This document shows positions 43,269-52,011 of a DNA stretch of 64,000 bases, one piece after another. The notes under the pieces are model-generated. The model was not told the origin of the DNA and made no database searches. It worked only from the letters and a program-made list of their open reading frames with translations. Positions within the stretch are counted from its first letter, which is position 1; every line of letters starts with the position of its first letter. Both the position numbers and the translations under genes were made by a program. This DNA comes from Salinibaculum litoreum. GTDB lineage: Archaea > Halobacteriota > Halobacteria > Halobacteriales > Haloarculaceae. The stretch lies in assembly GCA_009789175.1 (NCBI GenBank), contig CP046867.1:124001-188000 (forward strand). The letters run 5' to 3'.

Positions 43269-43418
43269 TCACCCCAGTTCTCGCTCCAGGTGCTCGCGAA
43301 CGACCCAGCGGATATCGGCTACGCGGTCACCGATCTCACGCGTGAAGTGTACCTCTCTCTCCGAGTAATATCGCTCTGAGCCACCGGAGAGAATATAGCA
43401 ATATTGTGAATCCCACAA
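43269..43418 (-). CDS. Possible 49-aa protein with TTG start
   Basis: The minus-strand frame reads SQYCYILSGGSERYYSERE, then VHFTREIGDRVADIRWVVREHLEREL and a stop. The composition is convincingly haloarchaeal, but there is no ATG; TTG at 43418 is the only near start. Its 5' end overlaps the promoter of the divergent gene at 43453. It may be a small protein or a remnant. Confidence 0.35.
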   Translation of the reverse strand: MWDSQYCYILSGGSERYYSEREVHFTREIGDRVADIRWVVREHLERELG

Positions 43419-43425
43419 AATACTT
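43404..43425 (+). promoter_or_regulatory. Promoter of the CoA-disulfide-reductase-like gene, variant of the sulfur-module operator
   Basis: TTGTG-AATCC-CACAA is a perfect 5-bp dyad (43404-43418) running into an AAAATACTTTTGAC BRE/TATA-like block, 35 bases before the start at 43453. The arrangement parallels the TTG-N11-CAA operators at 47855, 55360, 56800 and 57371, with N9 here. Confidence 0.45.
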
Positions 43426-43452
43426 TTGACGCTACCGCATCAACTCTGAGAT

Positions 43453-44805
43453 ATGAGCGACACGTTCGTGGTCGTCGGTGGTGACGCCGCGGGGATGAGC
43501 GCCGCAAGTAAGGCCAAGCGCGAAGACCCGGAGCTGGATGTCGTCGTCTTCGAGAAGGGCGAGTGGGTATCCTACGCTGCCTGCGGGATGCCTTACCACG
43601 TCAAAGGCGAGGTCGAGGACCTGGAGGCTCTCGTCGCCGTGACGCCCGAGGAGTTCCGCGAGGAGCGCGATATCGACCTCCGAACCGGCCACGAGGTAGT
43701 CGGCATCGACCCCGAGGGCGAAACCATCACCGTCGAGGGGGACGGCGAGACGCTCGACCAGCCCTACGACCACCTCCTCGTCGCGACGGGTGCGACCGCC
43801 ATCGAACCGCCGTTCGACGGGCTCGGCCTCGACGGCGTGTTCACGATCCATGACATGGACGAGGCCAACGCCATTGAGAACTACATCACCGAACACTCGC
43901 CGGACTCCGCAGCCATCGTCGGCGGCGGGTACGTCGGTATCGAGATGGCCGAAGCTCTGTCCACGCGCGGCGTCGACGTCCACCTCTACGAGATGCTGCC
44001 ACACGTCCTCCAACCGTTCGGTGACGCGGTGGCCGAGGTCGTCGAGGACCACCTCCGCGAGCAGGGAGTTGAACTACACCTCGACACCGCCGTGTCAGGC
44101 TTCGAGGGTGCCGACCGGGTCGAGCGCGTCACGCTCGACGACGAGTCCTATCCCGCCGACGTCGCCATCGTCGGCGTCGGTGTCGAACCGAACACCGACT
44201 TGGCGGAGGATGCCGGCATCGAACTGGGCAAGACCGGAGCCATCGCGACCGACGAGTACGGTCGGACGAACTACGAGAACATCTACGCCGCGGGCGACTG
44301 CGCGGAGGCACGCCACGTCGTAACCGGCGAGCCGGACCACGTGCCGCTGGCGCTGACCGCCAACCGCGCCGGCCGCGCAATCGGCCAGACTGTCGTCGGC
44401 GAGCCGGAGCCGGTCGGCGAGATCGCCGGAACGGCCATCGTCAAGGCGTTCGACCTGGGTGCCGCTCGAACCGGAATCGTCGACGAGCAGCGGGCGCGGG
44501 ACGCCGGCTTCGACCCGGTCCTGATCACGATATCGGCACCGACGCGGGCCCACTACTACCCCGGTGGTTCGGAACTTACCGTCACGCTGCTGGCCGACCG
44601 GGAGTCCGGCCGGCTGCTGGGCGGGAGCGTCGTCGGCCGGGAAGACGCAAAGCGTATCGACACGGTCGCGACGGCGCTCACGGCCGGTATGACGGTGACC
44701 GAGCTTCGGAACGCCGACCTGGCGTACGCGCCACCGTTCAGCCCCGTCTGGGACCCGATACTCACGGCGGCGAAAGTCCTCGACGGGAAGTTAGCGGGCG
44801 AATGA
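43453..44805 (+). CDS. CoA-disulfide reductase/NADH oxidase-type flavoprotein
   Basis: The 450-aa pyridine-nucleotide-disulfide oxidoreductase has an FAD motif (VVVGGDAAGMSAA), the single redox cysteine C44 (SYAACGMPYHV), an NAD(P) motif (AIVGGGYVGIEMAEAL), the FAD-contact YAAGDCAEA and a dimerisation domain. Enzymes with one cysteine of this type reduce CoA disulfide or CoA persulfide, or reduce polysulfide, so a role in persulfide handling fits the module. The M20 peptidase overlaps its stop by four bases (ATGA). Confidence 0.85.
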   Translation: MSDTFVVVGGDAAGMSAASKAKREDPELDVVVFEKGEWVSYAACGMPYHVKGEVEDLEALVAVTPEEFREERDIDLRTGHEVVGIDPEGETITVEGDGETLDQPYDHLLVATGATAIEPPFDGLGLDGVFTIHDMDEANAIENYITEHSPDSAAIVGGGYVGIEMAEALSTRGVDVHLYEMLPHVLQPFGDAVAEVVEDHLREQGVELHLDTAVSGFEGADRVERVTLDDESYPADVAIVGVGVEPNTDLAEDAGIELGKTGAIATDEYGRTNYENIYAAGDCAEARHVVTGEPDHVPLALTANRAGRAIGQTVVGEPEPVGEIAGTAIVKAFDLGAARTGIVDEQRARDAGFDPVLITISAPTRAHYYPGGSELTVTLLADRESGRLLGGSVVGREDAKRIDTVATALTAGMTVTELRNADLAYAPPFSPVWDPILTAAKVLDGKLAGE

Positions 44806-46049
44806 GCGACGCTACGCCACCCGAGTACGTGCGAGCACACCGAGAGGAACTGGTCGCGCTCACCCTCGACCTCCTCGCAATTGATACGTCGAACCCGCCC
44901 GGCGACACGCGCGAAATGGTCGCCGCAATCGACCAATTCCTCGCCCCGCTTCCGGTCGATGTGGAGCGTTTTGCAGTCGATCCAGCAAAGCCGAATCTGC
45001 TCGTTCGACTACCGGGTGAGTCTGACCACACACTGCTATATAATGGCCACCTCGATACGGTCCCCTTCGACGCAGATGCCTGGTCCCACGATCCACTTGG
45101 CAAGCGCGTCGATGAACACGTCTACGGACGCGGTGCAACCGACATGAAAGGTGCCGTGGCGTCGATGCTGTTCGCAATTCAGGCTTTCGCTGCCACCGAC
45201 ACTGATCCACCAGTCGACCTCCAATTCGCGTTCGTGAGCGACGAGGAAGTGGGTGGTGACGCTGGCTTGCCAGCGTTACTTGACGCTGGAAAGTTCGACG
45301 CTGACGCATGCGTGATTGGCGAGCCGACCTGCGAGGAAGGCCGCCACTCCGTCACAATCGCGGACCGGGGCAGCATTTGGCTGACGCTCGAAGCCAGCGG
45401 TGAGGGGGCCCACGGCTCCCGGCCAGTACTCGGCGTCAACGCCATCGACCGGCTCTACGACGCCATTGGGACTATGCGCGAACGGTTTGGCACCCAGCGA
45501 CTCGAGATCAACGCCGACGTGGCACCGATCGTCGAGGAGTCAGTCGAATACTACGCCCCCTCTATGGGTGAGGCCGCCGCTCGAGAGCTGTTCTGGTACC
45601 CATCGATCAATCTCGGCGTCCTCGAGGGCGGGGACGCGATAAACACCGTCCCGCAGTCTGCGCACGCCGAAGTTGACGTACGACTGACCGCAGGTGTCCA
45701 CACGCCCGATGTGCTCGCGAAGATTCGGGAGTGCGTCGCCGACTGCGAAGGTATCACGATAGCCGACGTCTCCTGGAGCGTCGGTACCGCCGAAGCACCC
45801 GCCAGCCCCCTCGTCGAAGCCGTCGCGTCGACCGCGGAGGAGGCCACGGGTGATCGCGTCTTCAGGCGGAGCGCTACGGGTGGTGGTGACGCCAAGAAAC
45901 TCCGGAATGCAGACATCCCGACCGTCGAGTTTGCACTAGGAACCGACACCGTCCACGTGCCGGATGAGTACGTTCCGGTAGACGTACTCGTCGACAACGC
46001 CGTCGTCTATGCTCAGCTACCAGGACAGTGGCAGTTCCAGTTCGGTTAG
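44802..46049 (+). CDS. M20 family metallopeptidase (ArgE/DapE type)
   Basis: The 415-aa zinc enzyme hydrolyses an amide or peptide bond. Metal and catalytic motifs are in order: NGHLDTVPF, GRGATDMKG, SDEEVGG with the general base glutamate, GEPT, and a late HVPDEYV. Between them sits the dimerisation domain (about 185-300). The overlap with the flavoenzyme suggests a shared role, perhaps trimming of thiol peptides or conjugates; this is inference. Confidence 0.85.
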   Translation: MSDATPPEYVRAHREELVALTLDLLAIDTSNPPGDTREMVAAIDQFLAPLPVDVERFAVDPAKPNLLVRLPGESDHTLLYNGHLDTVPFDADAWSHDPLGKRVDEHVYGRGATDMKGAVASMLFAIQAFAATDTDPPVDLQFAFVSDEEVGGDAGLPALLDAGKFDADACVIGEPTCEEGRHSVTIADRGSIWLTLEASGEGAHGSRPVLGVNAIDRLYDAIGTMRERFGTQRLEINADVAPIVEESVEYYAPSMGEAAARELFWYPSINLGVLEGGDAINTVPQSAHAEVDVRLTAGVHTPDVLAKIRECVADCEGITIADVSWSVGTAEAPASPLVEAVASTAEEATGDRVFRRSATGGGDAKKLRNADIPTVEFALGTDTVHVPDEYVPVDVLVDNAVVYAQLPGQWQFQFG

Positions 46050-46144
46050 TAACGCCTCCAGGCTGGCGCTTGTGCCAGACTGCTTGGGCGGTGAGAGGAA
46101 GCCATTGGGAAAGACTTAGGCGTTAGTATAGTGTATTTGTGGGT

Positions 46145-46363
46145 ATGAAGAACAATATTGGTGCGGCAGACAGACGAATCCGGATCGGTATCGGGCTGGG
46201 TTTGGCTGCTGTCGGAGTGGCCACACTCGCGGGGCTGCTTGGAGTTGGGACGGTGGTCGGCACAGTGCTGACGCTGCTGGGTCTCGTTCTCGCCGGGACT
46301 GGGTTCGTTCGAGTCTGTCTCCTGTACCGCCTGCTGGGAGTGGACACGTCGGGGTCCCGCTAG
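46145..46363 (+). CDS. DUF2892/YgaP-type small membrane protein
   Basis: The 72-aa protein begins MKNNIGAADRRIRIGIGLGLA, the hallmark of DUF2892, and has two membrane helices separated by a short turn. In bacteria this unit is fused to rhodanese domains (YgaP), linking it to sulfur transfer. The start at 46145 fits the family; an ATG two codons earlier also exists. It ends two bases before the methyltransferase. Confidence 0.8.
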   Translation: MKNNIGAADRRIRIGIGLGLAAVGVATLAGLLGVGTVVGTVLTLLGLVLAGTGFVRVCLLYRLLGVDTSGSR

Positions 46364-46365
46364 GG

Positions 46366-46959
46366 ATGGAACGCTTCCAGAATACCGGCCAGCCCGACTG
46401 GGACTGGTGGAGCAAACTCTGGCCGACACCCGGCGCGACACTCCGGGAACTCGGCGTCGAGTCCGGCAAGTCGGTCGCCGAAGTCGGCTGTGGAAGCGGC
46501 TACTTTGCGCTTCCAGCCGCTCGAATTGTCGACCCTGAGCCCGTTTACGCTATCGACTTGGATGCGTCACTGCTCGATGAACTCGACGACTTAGCCGAAC
46601 AGCAAGACATCGAGAACGTGGTTCCGATTCTCGGTGACGCCAGGAACCTGACTGGCGTCCTCCCCGATTCAGTCAGCACGCTCGTCGTGGCAAACACGTT
46701 CCACGGCGTCGACGACCAGTCCGGGTTGGTCGAGCAAGCGTTCCGGGTGATCGAACCTGGCGGAAGCCTGGTCATCGTCAACTGGCATGATCGCCCGCGT
46801 GAAACGACGACTGTCGGGACTGAACCTCGGGGACCCCCGACGGAACTTCGGATGACGCCGAGAGAAACTGAATATGCCGTACTTCCAGCCGCACCGTTTA
46901 CGCTCGACCGGCAGGTCGAGTTGCCGCCGTACCACTACGCGCTAGTATTCGAGCGGTAA
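46366..46959 (+). CDS. Class I SAM-dependent methyltransferase
   Basis: The 197-aa enzyme has the SAM motif VAEVGCGSGYFALPAA, the acidic second strand YAIDLDASLL, and motif IV region VVANTFHGVDD. The composition resembles small-molecule methyltransferases such as those acting on thiols or arsenite, without the extra cysteines typical of ArsM. It is co-transcribed with the DUF2892 gene. The substrate is unknown. Confidence 0.8.
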   Translation: MERFQNTGQPDWDWWSKLWPTPGATLRELGVESGKSVAEVGCGSGYFALPAARIVDPEPVYAIDLDASLLDELDDLAEQQDIENVVPILGDARNLTGVLPDSVSTLVVANTFHGVDDQSGLVEQAFRVIEPGGSLVIVNWHDRPRETTTVGTEPRGPPTELRMTPRETEYAVLPAAPFTLDRQVELPPYHYALVFER

Positions 46960-47084
46960 ACGCCCTACTCTACGATTTCAATATCACTCCTTTGTCGCCC
47001 ATTCTCGATCCACATATTTTTACAATCTTGCAATTCGCATACAATACTATAATTAGACAGTTCTAACTGCCGCCTGTGAGCTCT

Positions 47085-47384
47085 ATGACTGACATCGAGC
47101 ATAACGACACCACCGACACCGGCGTCCCCAATGCGGGCAGCGTCGCCCATTACTAGGCCGGCATCGTCGGACAGCGCCTCGCCAGCGAGATTCGCGGCCG
47201 ACCGGCGACGGCGACCTAAGACGGGAAGACGCTGTGCTTCATCGAAACGGAAATCGATGCGGCGTCATTCGTCGAGTTCGACTACGAGAATCCCCCGTCG
47301 CCCGCGCCGCCTTCGGAGAAACTCTACTGGTCGAAACTGGCGTACAACGAGTCCTACTGGCTGACTGCACGAGGATTGCTCTGA
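47085..47384 (+). pseudogene. C-terminal remnant of a sulfide:quinone oxidoreductase
   Basis: The frame keeps the end of a type III SQR: VPNAGSVAHY, then an amber stop where QAP is expected, GQRLASEIRGRP, an ochre stop where tyrosine is expected, and the clear tail DGKTLCFIETEIDAASFVEFDYENPP..KLAYNESYWLTARGLL. The FAD and first cysteine domains are absent. Full SQR has about 380 residues. The enzyme that would oxidise sulfide has been lost while the partner DUF1641 gene follows two bases later. Confidence 0.8.
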
Positions 47385-47386
47385 CC

Positions 47387-47784
47387 ATGTCTGAACCGCA
47401 GAACCCTGAGCCATTCGAGTTGGAGGCGGCGATTGAACGAAACTCCGAAGCGGTCGCCGAGTTCAACAGCACCTCGACGCCATCAACGAGCTACTGGATG
47501 TGCTCTCGCTTGGCGAGAGCGCGCTCGACGACGAAATGGTCACGTCGCTGGCCGGCACCGGTACCGCACTCGGTGAGGTCGCGCAGACGGCGTCCGACGA
47601 CGACACCCGTGATGTCATCGAGACGCTGCTAGAGAGTATCGGTGAAGCGGAGCGGACATCACCCGAACAGGTCGGGACTGTCGGCCTGCTTCGCGGATTA
47701 CGTGATCAAGATGTCAAGGACGGGCTGGGCTACCTGCTGGCGCTTGCCGGCGCGATCGGTCGTGAGCATATCGCCGGCGAATAA
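47387..47784 (+). pseudogene. DUF1641 protein, one frameshift
   Basis: The start MSEPQNPEPFELEAAIERN is followed by a shift near 47466-47470; the other frame continues QHLDAINELLDVLSLGESALDDEM..VGTVGLLRGLRDQDVKDGLGYLLALA to 47784. DUF1641 proteins accompany SQR genes in archaea. Both halves are well preserved, so either a recent mutation or a sequencing error separates them. Confidence 0.75.
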
Positions 47785-47854
47785 CGCTTGCTAGCGGCCT
47801 CCGATTCGCTCTCTCCTCACTTGGGCCGACGGAAAAATGACCGCCCCATTTATA

Positions 47855-47880
47855 TTGTACAGTGGGCCCAAGACTATTAA
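47855..47880 (+). promoter_or_regulatory. Sulfur-module operator/promoter (TTG-N11-CAA), thioredoxin at 47905
   Basis: TTG at 47855-47857 and CAA at 47869-47871, followed by GACTATTAAAC as TATA-like block, 25-50 bases before the ATG. Same plan as at 55360, 56800 and 57371. Confidence 0.5.
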
Positions 47881-47904
47881 ACATTCAATGCGTAGTGTCT
47901 GGTA

Positions 47905-48243
47905 ATGGCAACACAGACAACAAAGACGGACGGCGTGGTTTCGCTCGGCGATGACGACATTGAAACAGTCGTCGAAGACAGCAGCGTCGCGCTCGTGGAG
48001 TTCTACACGGAGTGGTGTGGCACCTGCAAACGAATGAAGCCGGTTCTCGAAGCACTCGCAGAAGACACTGACGCGACGATCCTGACGATCGACATCGAAT
48101 CGAATCTCGAAACGGCGATCGAATTCGGTGCCCAGAGCACGCCCACGTTCGTCCTGTTCGTCGACGGGCAACCGGTGAAACAGCTCCGCGGCGGACAGAA
48201 CGAGCAGACACTCCGCGACCTGATCGCGGAGTATAGTGACTAA
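47905..48243 (+). CDS. Thioredoxin family protein
   Basis: The 112-aa thioredoxin fold has the redox pair C38-G-T-C41 in EWCGTCKRMKP and the cis-proline region STPTFVLF. It reduces disulfides or persulfides in the cytoplasm. The GT spacer differs from the GP of the second thioredoxin at 57423, so the two probably serve different partners. The aminotransferase gene follows by 15 bases. Confidence 0.9.
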   Translation: MATQTTKTDGVVSLGDDDIETVVEDSSVALVEFYTEWCGTCKRMKPVLEALAEDTDATILTIDIESNLETAIEFGAQSTPTFVLFVDGQPVKQLRGGQNEQTLRDLIAEYSD

Positions 48244-48258
48244 CTCACCGAGAACGAG

Positions 48259-49377
48259 ATGAACTCGAGAGACCTTCGCGCCGACACGCCCGCCCTGCAC
48301 GAGGACGTCTACCTGAATTTCGGCGCTCACGGGCCGAGTCCGCAGTACGTCGTCGAGGCGGCCGACGAGTTCGTACGATCACACGAGTTCGAGACGAGCA
48401 CGCGAAACGACCCCTACGAGGTGGCGTTCGACACCTATGACCGCGTGCGGGAGCGCGTCGCCACCTTTGTTGGTGCGGACGCCGACGAGATCGCGCTCAC
48501 GGAGAGCACGACGGCGGGCATCAACGCCGTCGCGACCGCGATCGACTGGGAGCCCGGTGACGTCGTCGTTCGAACCGATCTCGAGCACCCAGCAGGAACG
48601 CTTCCGTGGCAACGTTTGGAACAGGAGGGCGTCGAAGTTCGTGTCGTCGAGACTGAGGACGGCCGCGTCGATCTCGATGCCTTCGCCGAGGCCGTCGATG
48701 ACGCACAGGTGGCGTGTTTCAGTGCAGTGACGTGGACCCACGGCACCCAGTTGCCCGTCGCCGATCTCGTTGACATCGCTCACGAGGCTGGCGCGTTCGC
48801 GCTCGTCGACGCTGTGCAGGTGCCGGGACAGCTCCCGATGGACGTTGGTGAGTGGGATGCGGACGCCGTCGCGGCGGCCGGACACAAGTGGCTGCTGGGG
48901 CTGTGGGGCGGCGGCTTCCTCTACGTCGACGGCCAGGCCGTTGACTCCCTCCAGCCCACCACAGTTGGGTACCGAAGCGTCGAAATGCCGACTGCAGATC
49001 CCTACGAGTTCGCAGCCGGCGCCCGGCGCTTCGAGGTCGGATCAGCAAACCCGGCTCCACACGTCGCCCTGGCCGAGGCCATGGAGGTGATCGAAGAGGT
49101 CGGCGTCAAGCGTATCGCCGACCGGAGTCAGGAATTGGCCGGCCAGCTGACCGATGGTATCCCTGAGGAGCGGCTTCTCAGCCCCGAAGATCCCGAGTCG
49201 GGACTCGTGACGATCGACGTGGACGACCCCGAAGCGACGGTCGACCGACTCGCGTCAGAGGGAATCGTCGTTCGCGCTCTGCCGAAACCGAACGCCGTCC
49301 GCGCGTCGGTCCACGCGGTCAACACCCGTGAGGAGGTTGAACGGCTGCTGGATGTCCTAGAACCGGAGTGGACCTGA
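48259..49377 (+). CDS. Class V PLP aminotransferase (cysteine desulfurase-like)
   Basis: The 372-aa PLP enzyme has the fold-type I plan: STTAGINAVA cofactor loop, DAVQVPGQLP strand, and the PLP lysine in AAAGHKWLLG. It resembles SufS/isopenicillin N epimerase-type enzymes; the mobile loop with a catalytic cysteine seen in true desulfurases is not apparent, so it may desulfurate or use another amino acid. The position behind a thioredoxin supports sulfur transfer. Confidence 0.8.
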   Translation: MNSRDLRADTPALHEDVYLNFGAHGPSPQYVVEAADEFVRSHEFETSTRNDPYEVAFDTYDRVRERVATFVGADADEIALTESTTAGINAVATAIDWEPGDVVVRTDLEHPAGTLPWQRLEQEGVEVRVVETEDGRVDLDAFAEAVDDAQVACFSAVTWTHGTQLPVADLVDIAHEAGAFALVDAVQVPGQLPMDVGEWDADAVAAAGHKWLLGLWGGGFLYVDGQAVDSLQPTTVGYRSVEMPTADPYEFAAGARRFEVGSANPAPHVALAEAMEVIEEVGVKRIADRSQELAGQLTDGIPEERLLSPEDPESGLVTIDVDDPEATVDRLASEGIVVRALPKPNAVRASVHAVNTREEVERLLDVLEPEWT

Positions 49378-49501
49378 CGCGACCACCGTTCTCCGCTTCT
49401 CTCGCTACGATTGTCTCTCAGAATCTACTCGTAGAAATCGGACGGAGCTGCTGGCGTGGCCGTCGGCGGGATAGCGCTATCGGAGAGAAATTTTGTCTGC
49501 T

Positions 49502-49723
49502 TCAGTCGACCTGTACGCGACCGCTGTCGTCGACGACGACGTCGTGACCACGATACGCGAATCGAACTTCGAGGTCAGACGCCGTCGAATCCTCGACCAC
49601 CCTTTCTACTGCATCCGGATCGACGACCTCGGCTAGCGGCGGATCGAGTGTGACCGGCTCGACGCCCTCCTCCTCCGCGACGGCATTGACAATCTTGGGA
49701 ATCGGGTTCTCGAATTTGTTCAT
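49502..49723 (-). CDS. HalOD1 output-domain protein
   Basis: The 73-aa protein matches the haloarchaeal output domain HalOD1: IPKIVNAVAEEEGVEPVTL, then DPDAVERVVEDS and a final HDVVVDDSGRVQV. The domain is thought to act in signal output, often fused to response regulators; here it stands alone. It is the third gene of the minus-strand TusA-DsrE transcript, 6 bases behind DsrE. Confidence 0.75.
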   Translation of the reverse strand: MNKFENPIPKIVNAVAEEEGVEPVTLDPPLAEVVDPDAVERVVEDSTASDLEVRFAYRGHDVVVDDSGRVQVD

Positions 49724-49729
49724 TGGAGT

Positions 49730-50302
49730 TTAGACGAGGAGCTGGATGTCGGCATCGGCCATGTCTTGGAGGGCGGTCGCCGCGCCGACGCCCGTGGTGA
49801 CACCGTCATAGAAGTCGTCCTCGTCGTAGTCCATCAGGTCGATGGTCATCTGGCACGCCTGGAACTCCACGCCCATGTCCAGGCTCGTCTCCAGCAGCTC
49901 CTCGATGGTCGCGGTGTCGTTGTCCGCGATTTTTCGCTCCATCATCTTCGTCGTCACGCGGTCCATGCCCGGGAGCGCGGCGACGGCGTTCGGCACGGGC
50001 ATGTTGGGGTTGCCGATGGAGCTGAGCTTGAGGCTCTTCGAGCGCTCCTCGTGGAGGATGTCCAGTCCCCAGAAGGTGTGGAAGACGGTCACGTCGTAGC
50101 CGAATGCGGCCGCGGTGCTGGCGAGGATGAGCGGCGGGTACGCCATGTCGAGCGTGCCTTTCGTCGCGATGATGCTCATCTTCTTGGGGCCGTCGTCGTC
50201 GGTGGCCTCGGCGAGCGCGTCCTCGAGTTCGTCGACGCGCGCGGCCAGTTCCGCACGCGACGGCGCGTCGTCGGGCGGCGCGTCGGGTGTGTCCGTACTC
50301 AT
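49730..50302 (-). CDS. DsrE/DrsH-like sulfur-carrier protein
   Basis: The 190-aa protein starts with a coiled-coil head (AARVDELEDALAEATDD) followed by a DsrE fold: KKMSIIATKGTLDMAYPPLILA, VTVFHTFWGLDIL, and the conserved cysteine in EFQACQMTIDLM, which carries persulfide in this family. It probably exchanges sulfur with TusA, whose gene overlaps nearly directly (two bases between). Homologues in sulfur oxidisers are DsrE2-type proteins. Confidence 0.85.
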   Translation of the reverse strand: MSTDTPDAPPDDAPSRAELAARVDELEDALAEATDDDGPKKMSIIATKGTLDMAYPPLILASTAAAFGYDVTVFHTFWGLDILHEERSKSLKLSSIGNPNMPVPNAVAALPGMDRVTTKMMERKIADNDTATIEELLETSLDMGVEFQACQMTIDLMDYDEDDFYDGVTTGVGAATALQDMADADIQLLV

Positions 50303-50304
50303 CG

Positions 50305-50550
50305 TTACTCCGTCTTGCGGACGTAGTGTTTGTACACGTCGTCGCCTTCCTCTTGGTCGACAAGTTCGACGCCCTCGGTGCCGGACGCCCAGCCGTCGAT
50401 GTCGCTCATGCTTCCGGGGTCGGTCGCCAGCACTTCGAGGATCTCACCTTCCGCGAGGTCGTCGATGGCGGACTTCGTCTTCACAACTGGCATGGGACAC
50501 GATGCGCCTTTCACGTCGAGCGTCTCCGTGATGTCGAATTCAGCACTCAT
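50305..50550 (-). CDS. tusA: TusA/SirA sulfur-carrier protein
   Basis: The 81-aa protein has the family motif C18-P-M-P (KGASCPMPVVKTKSAID), where the cysteine takes up persulfide sulfur. It heads the minus-strand transcript with DsrE and HalOD1. The start region is divergent from the rhodanese-MBL gene at 50800, so both transcripts share a regulatory region. Confidence 0.9.
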   Translation of the reverse strand: MSAEFDITETLDVKGASCPMPVVKTKSAIDDLAEGEILEVLATDPGSMSDIDGWASGTEGVELVDQEEGDDVYKHYVRKTE

Positions 50551-50799
50551 TGGTTATCTGCTCCGTGAGTCTGTATTGGAGCTACCGCACAATACCTCCT
50601 ACCCGAGTAAAAGGTTGTCGATCTTTGTGGATACTACCAACTACTACGAGTCCTAATTCAGGCGTTGAACTGCATTTAGGGCCTACTCAGGCGGTGTAAT
50701 TCCGTTACGGTGCAGAGGAACTCATAATAGTATTGTTCGTAGAAGGAACTACTATGCAAATGCTTTTGTGCGTCTACCCGGTAGAAGCGACTGCACAAC
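50551..50799. promoter_or_regulatory. Divergent promoter region between TusA and rhodanese-MBL genes
   Basis: On the minus side TTG-N10-CAA (50625-50640 when read either way) precedes an ACCTTTTAC TATA-like block. On the plus side ATAGTATTGTTC and the dyad GTAG-AAGGAA-CTAC (50739-50752) lead into GCAAATGCTTTTGTG before the start at 50800. The words resemble the sulfur-module operators but with different spacing. Confidence 0.4.
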
Positions 50800-52011
50800 A
50801 TGAACGCCGACGACTTCCCGACTCCGGACGTCGACGTGGAATCCGTCGACCCGGAAACGCTGAAAGACCGTATCGACGCCGGCGAGGACGTCATGCTCCT
50901 CGACGCGCGTATGCAATCGGACTACGAGGAGTGGCACATCGACGGCGAGAACGTCACGTCGATCAACGTCCCGTACTTCGAGTTCCTTGAGGACGACATC
51001 GACGAGGACGTCCTCGCCAAGGTCCCCGACGACCGCGAAGTGACTGTCCTGTGTGCGAAGGGCGGCGCCAGCGAGTTCGTCGCTGGCACGCTCGCCGAGC
51101 ATGGCTACGACGTGAACCATCTCGAGGACGGCATGAACGGCTGGGCCAGCATCTACGAGGCCGTCGAGGTCGAGCGCTACGACGGCGCCGGCACGCTACT
51201 GCAGTACCAGCGGCCCTCCTCGGGCTGTCTCGGTTACCTGCTGTACGATGATGGCGAGGCGGCGATCATCGACCCGCTGCGGGCGTTTACCGACCGGTAC
51301 CTCGACGACGCTGACGACCTCGGCGTCGGCCTGAAGTACGCTCTCGACACGCACGTCCACGCCGACCACATCTCTGGCGTCCGCGACCTCGACGACGAGG
51401 ACGTTGAGGGTATCATCCCTGAGGCCGCTGTCGACCGCGGTGTCACCTACGCTGACGAACTGACCACGGCCGCGGACGGCGACACCTTCCAAGTTGGCGA
51501 CGCCACCATCGAAGCAGTCTACACGCCGGGGCATACGACTGGGATGACCTCGTACCTCGTCGACGACAGCCTGCTCGCGACCGGCGACGGGCTGTTCGTC
51601 GAGAGCGTCGCCCGCCCCGACCTCGAGGAAGGCGACGAGGGCGCGCCCGAGGCAGCCAGCATGCTCTACGAGTCCCTGCAAGAGCGCGTGCTGACGTTGC
51701 CCGACGACACGCTCATCGGTGGCGCTCACTTCAGCGACGCTGCGGAGCCGGCCGACGACGGCACCTACACCGCACCCGTCGGCGAACTCGTCGCGGAGAT
51801 GGACGCGCTCACGATGGACGAGGACGAGTTCGTCGACCTGATCCTCTCGGACATGCCGCCGCGGCCGGCCAACTACGAGGACATCATCGCGACGAACCTC
51901 GGCCAGAACGCCGTCGGCGACGAGGAGGCGTTCACGCTGGAACTCGGGCCGAACAACTGCGCAGCCAGCCAGGACTCCCTCGCGGTGACTAACGACGGCG
52001 ATGGTCACTGA
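50800..52011 (+). CDS. Rhodanese-MBL fusion, persulfide dioxygenase-like
   Basis: The 403-aa protein has an N-terminal rhodanese domain with active C85 (VLCAKGGAS) and a C-terminal metallo-beta-lactamase domain with THVHADH (185-190), a further GHTTGMT histidine and the late SGGAHFSD-type ligand. This pair oxidises glutathione or other thiol persulfides to sulfite (ETHE1 type). The rhodanese first order is opposite to some bacterial fusions. Sulfite produced would be exported by the TauE gene at 55620. The YeeE gene overlaps its end by 11 bases. Confidence 0.85.
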   Translation: MNADDFPTPDVDVESVDPETLKDRIDAGEDVMLLDARMQSDYEEWHIDGENVTSINVPYFEFLEDDIDEDVLAKVPDDREVTVLCAKGGASEFVAGTLAEHGYDVNHLEDGMNGWASIYEAVEVERYDGAGTLLQYQRPSSGCLGYLLYDDGEAAIIDPLRAFTDRYLDDADDLGVGLKYALDTHVHADHISGVRDLDDEDVEGIIPEAAVDRGVTYADELTTAADGDTFQVGDATIEAVYTPGHTTGMTSYLVDDSLLATGDGLFVESVARPDLEEGDEGAPEAASMLYESLQERVLTLPDDTLIGGAHFSDAAEPADDGTYTAPVGELVAEMDALTMDEDEFVDLILSDMPPRPANYEDIIATNLGQNAVGDEEAFTLELGPNNCAASQDSLAVTNDGDGH

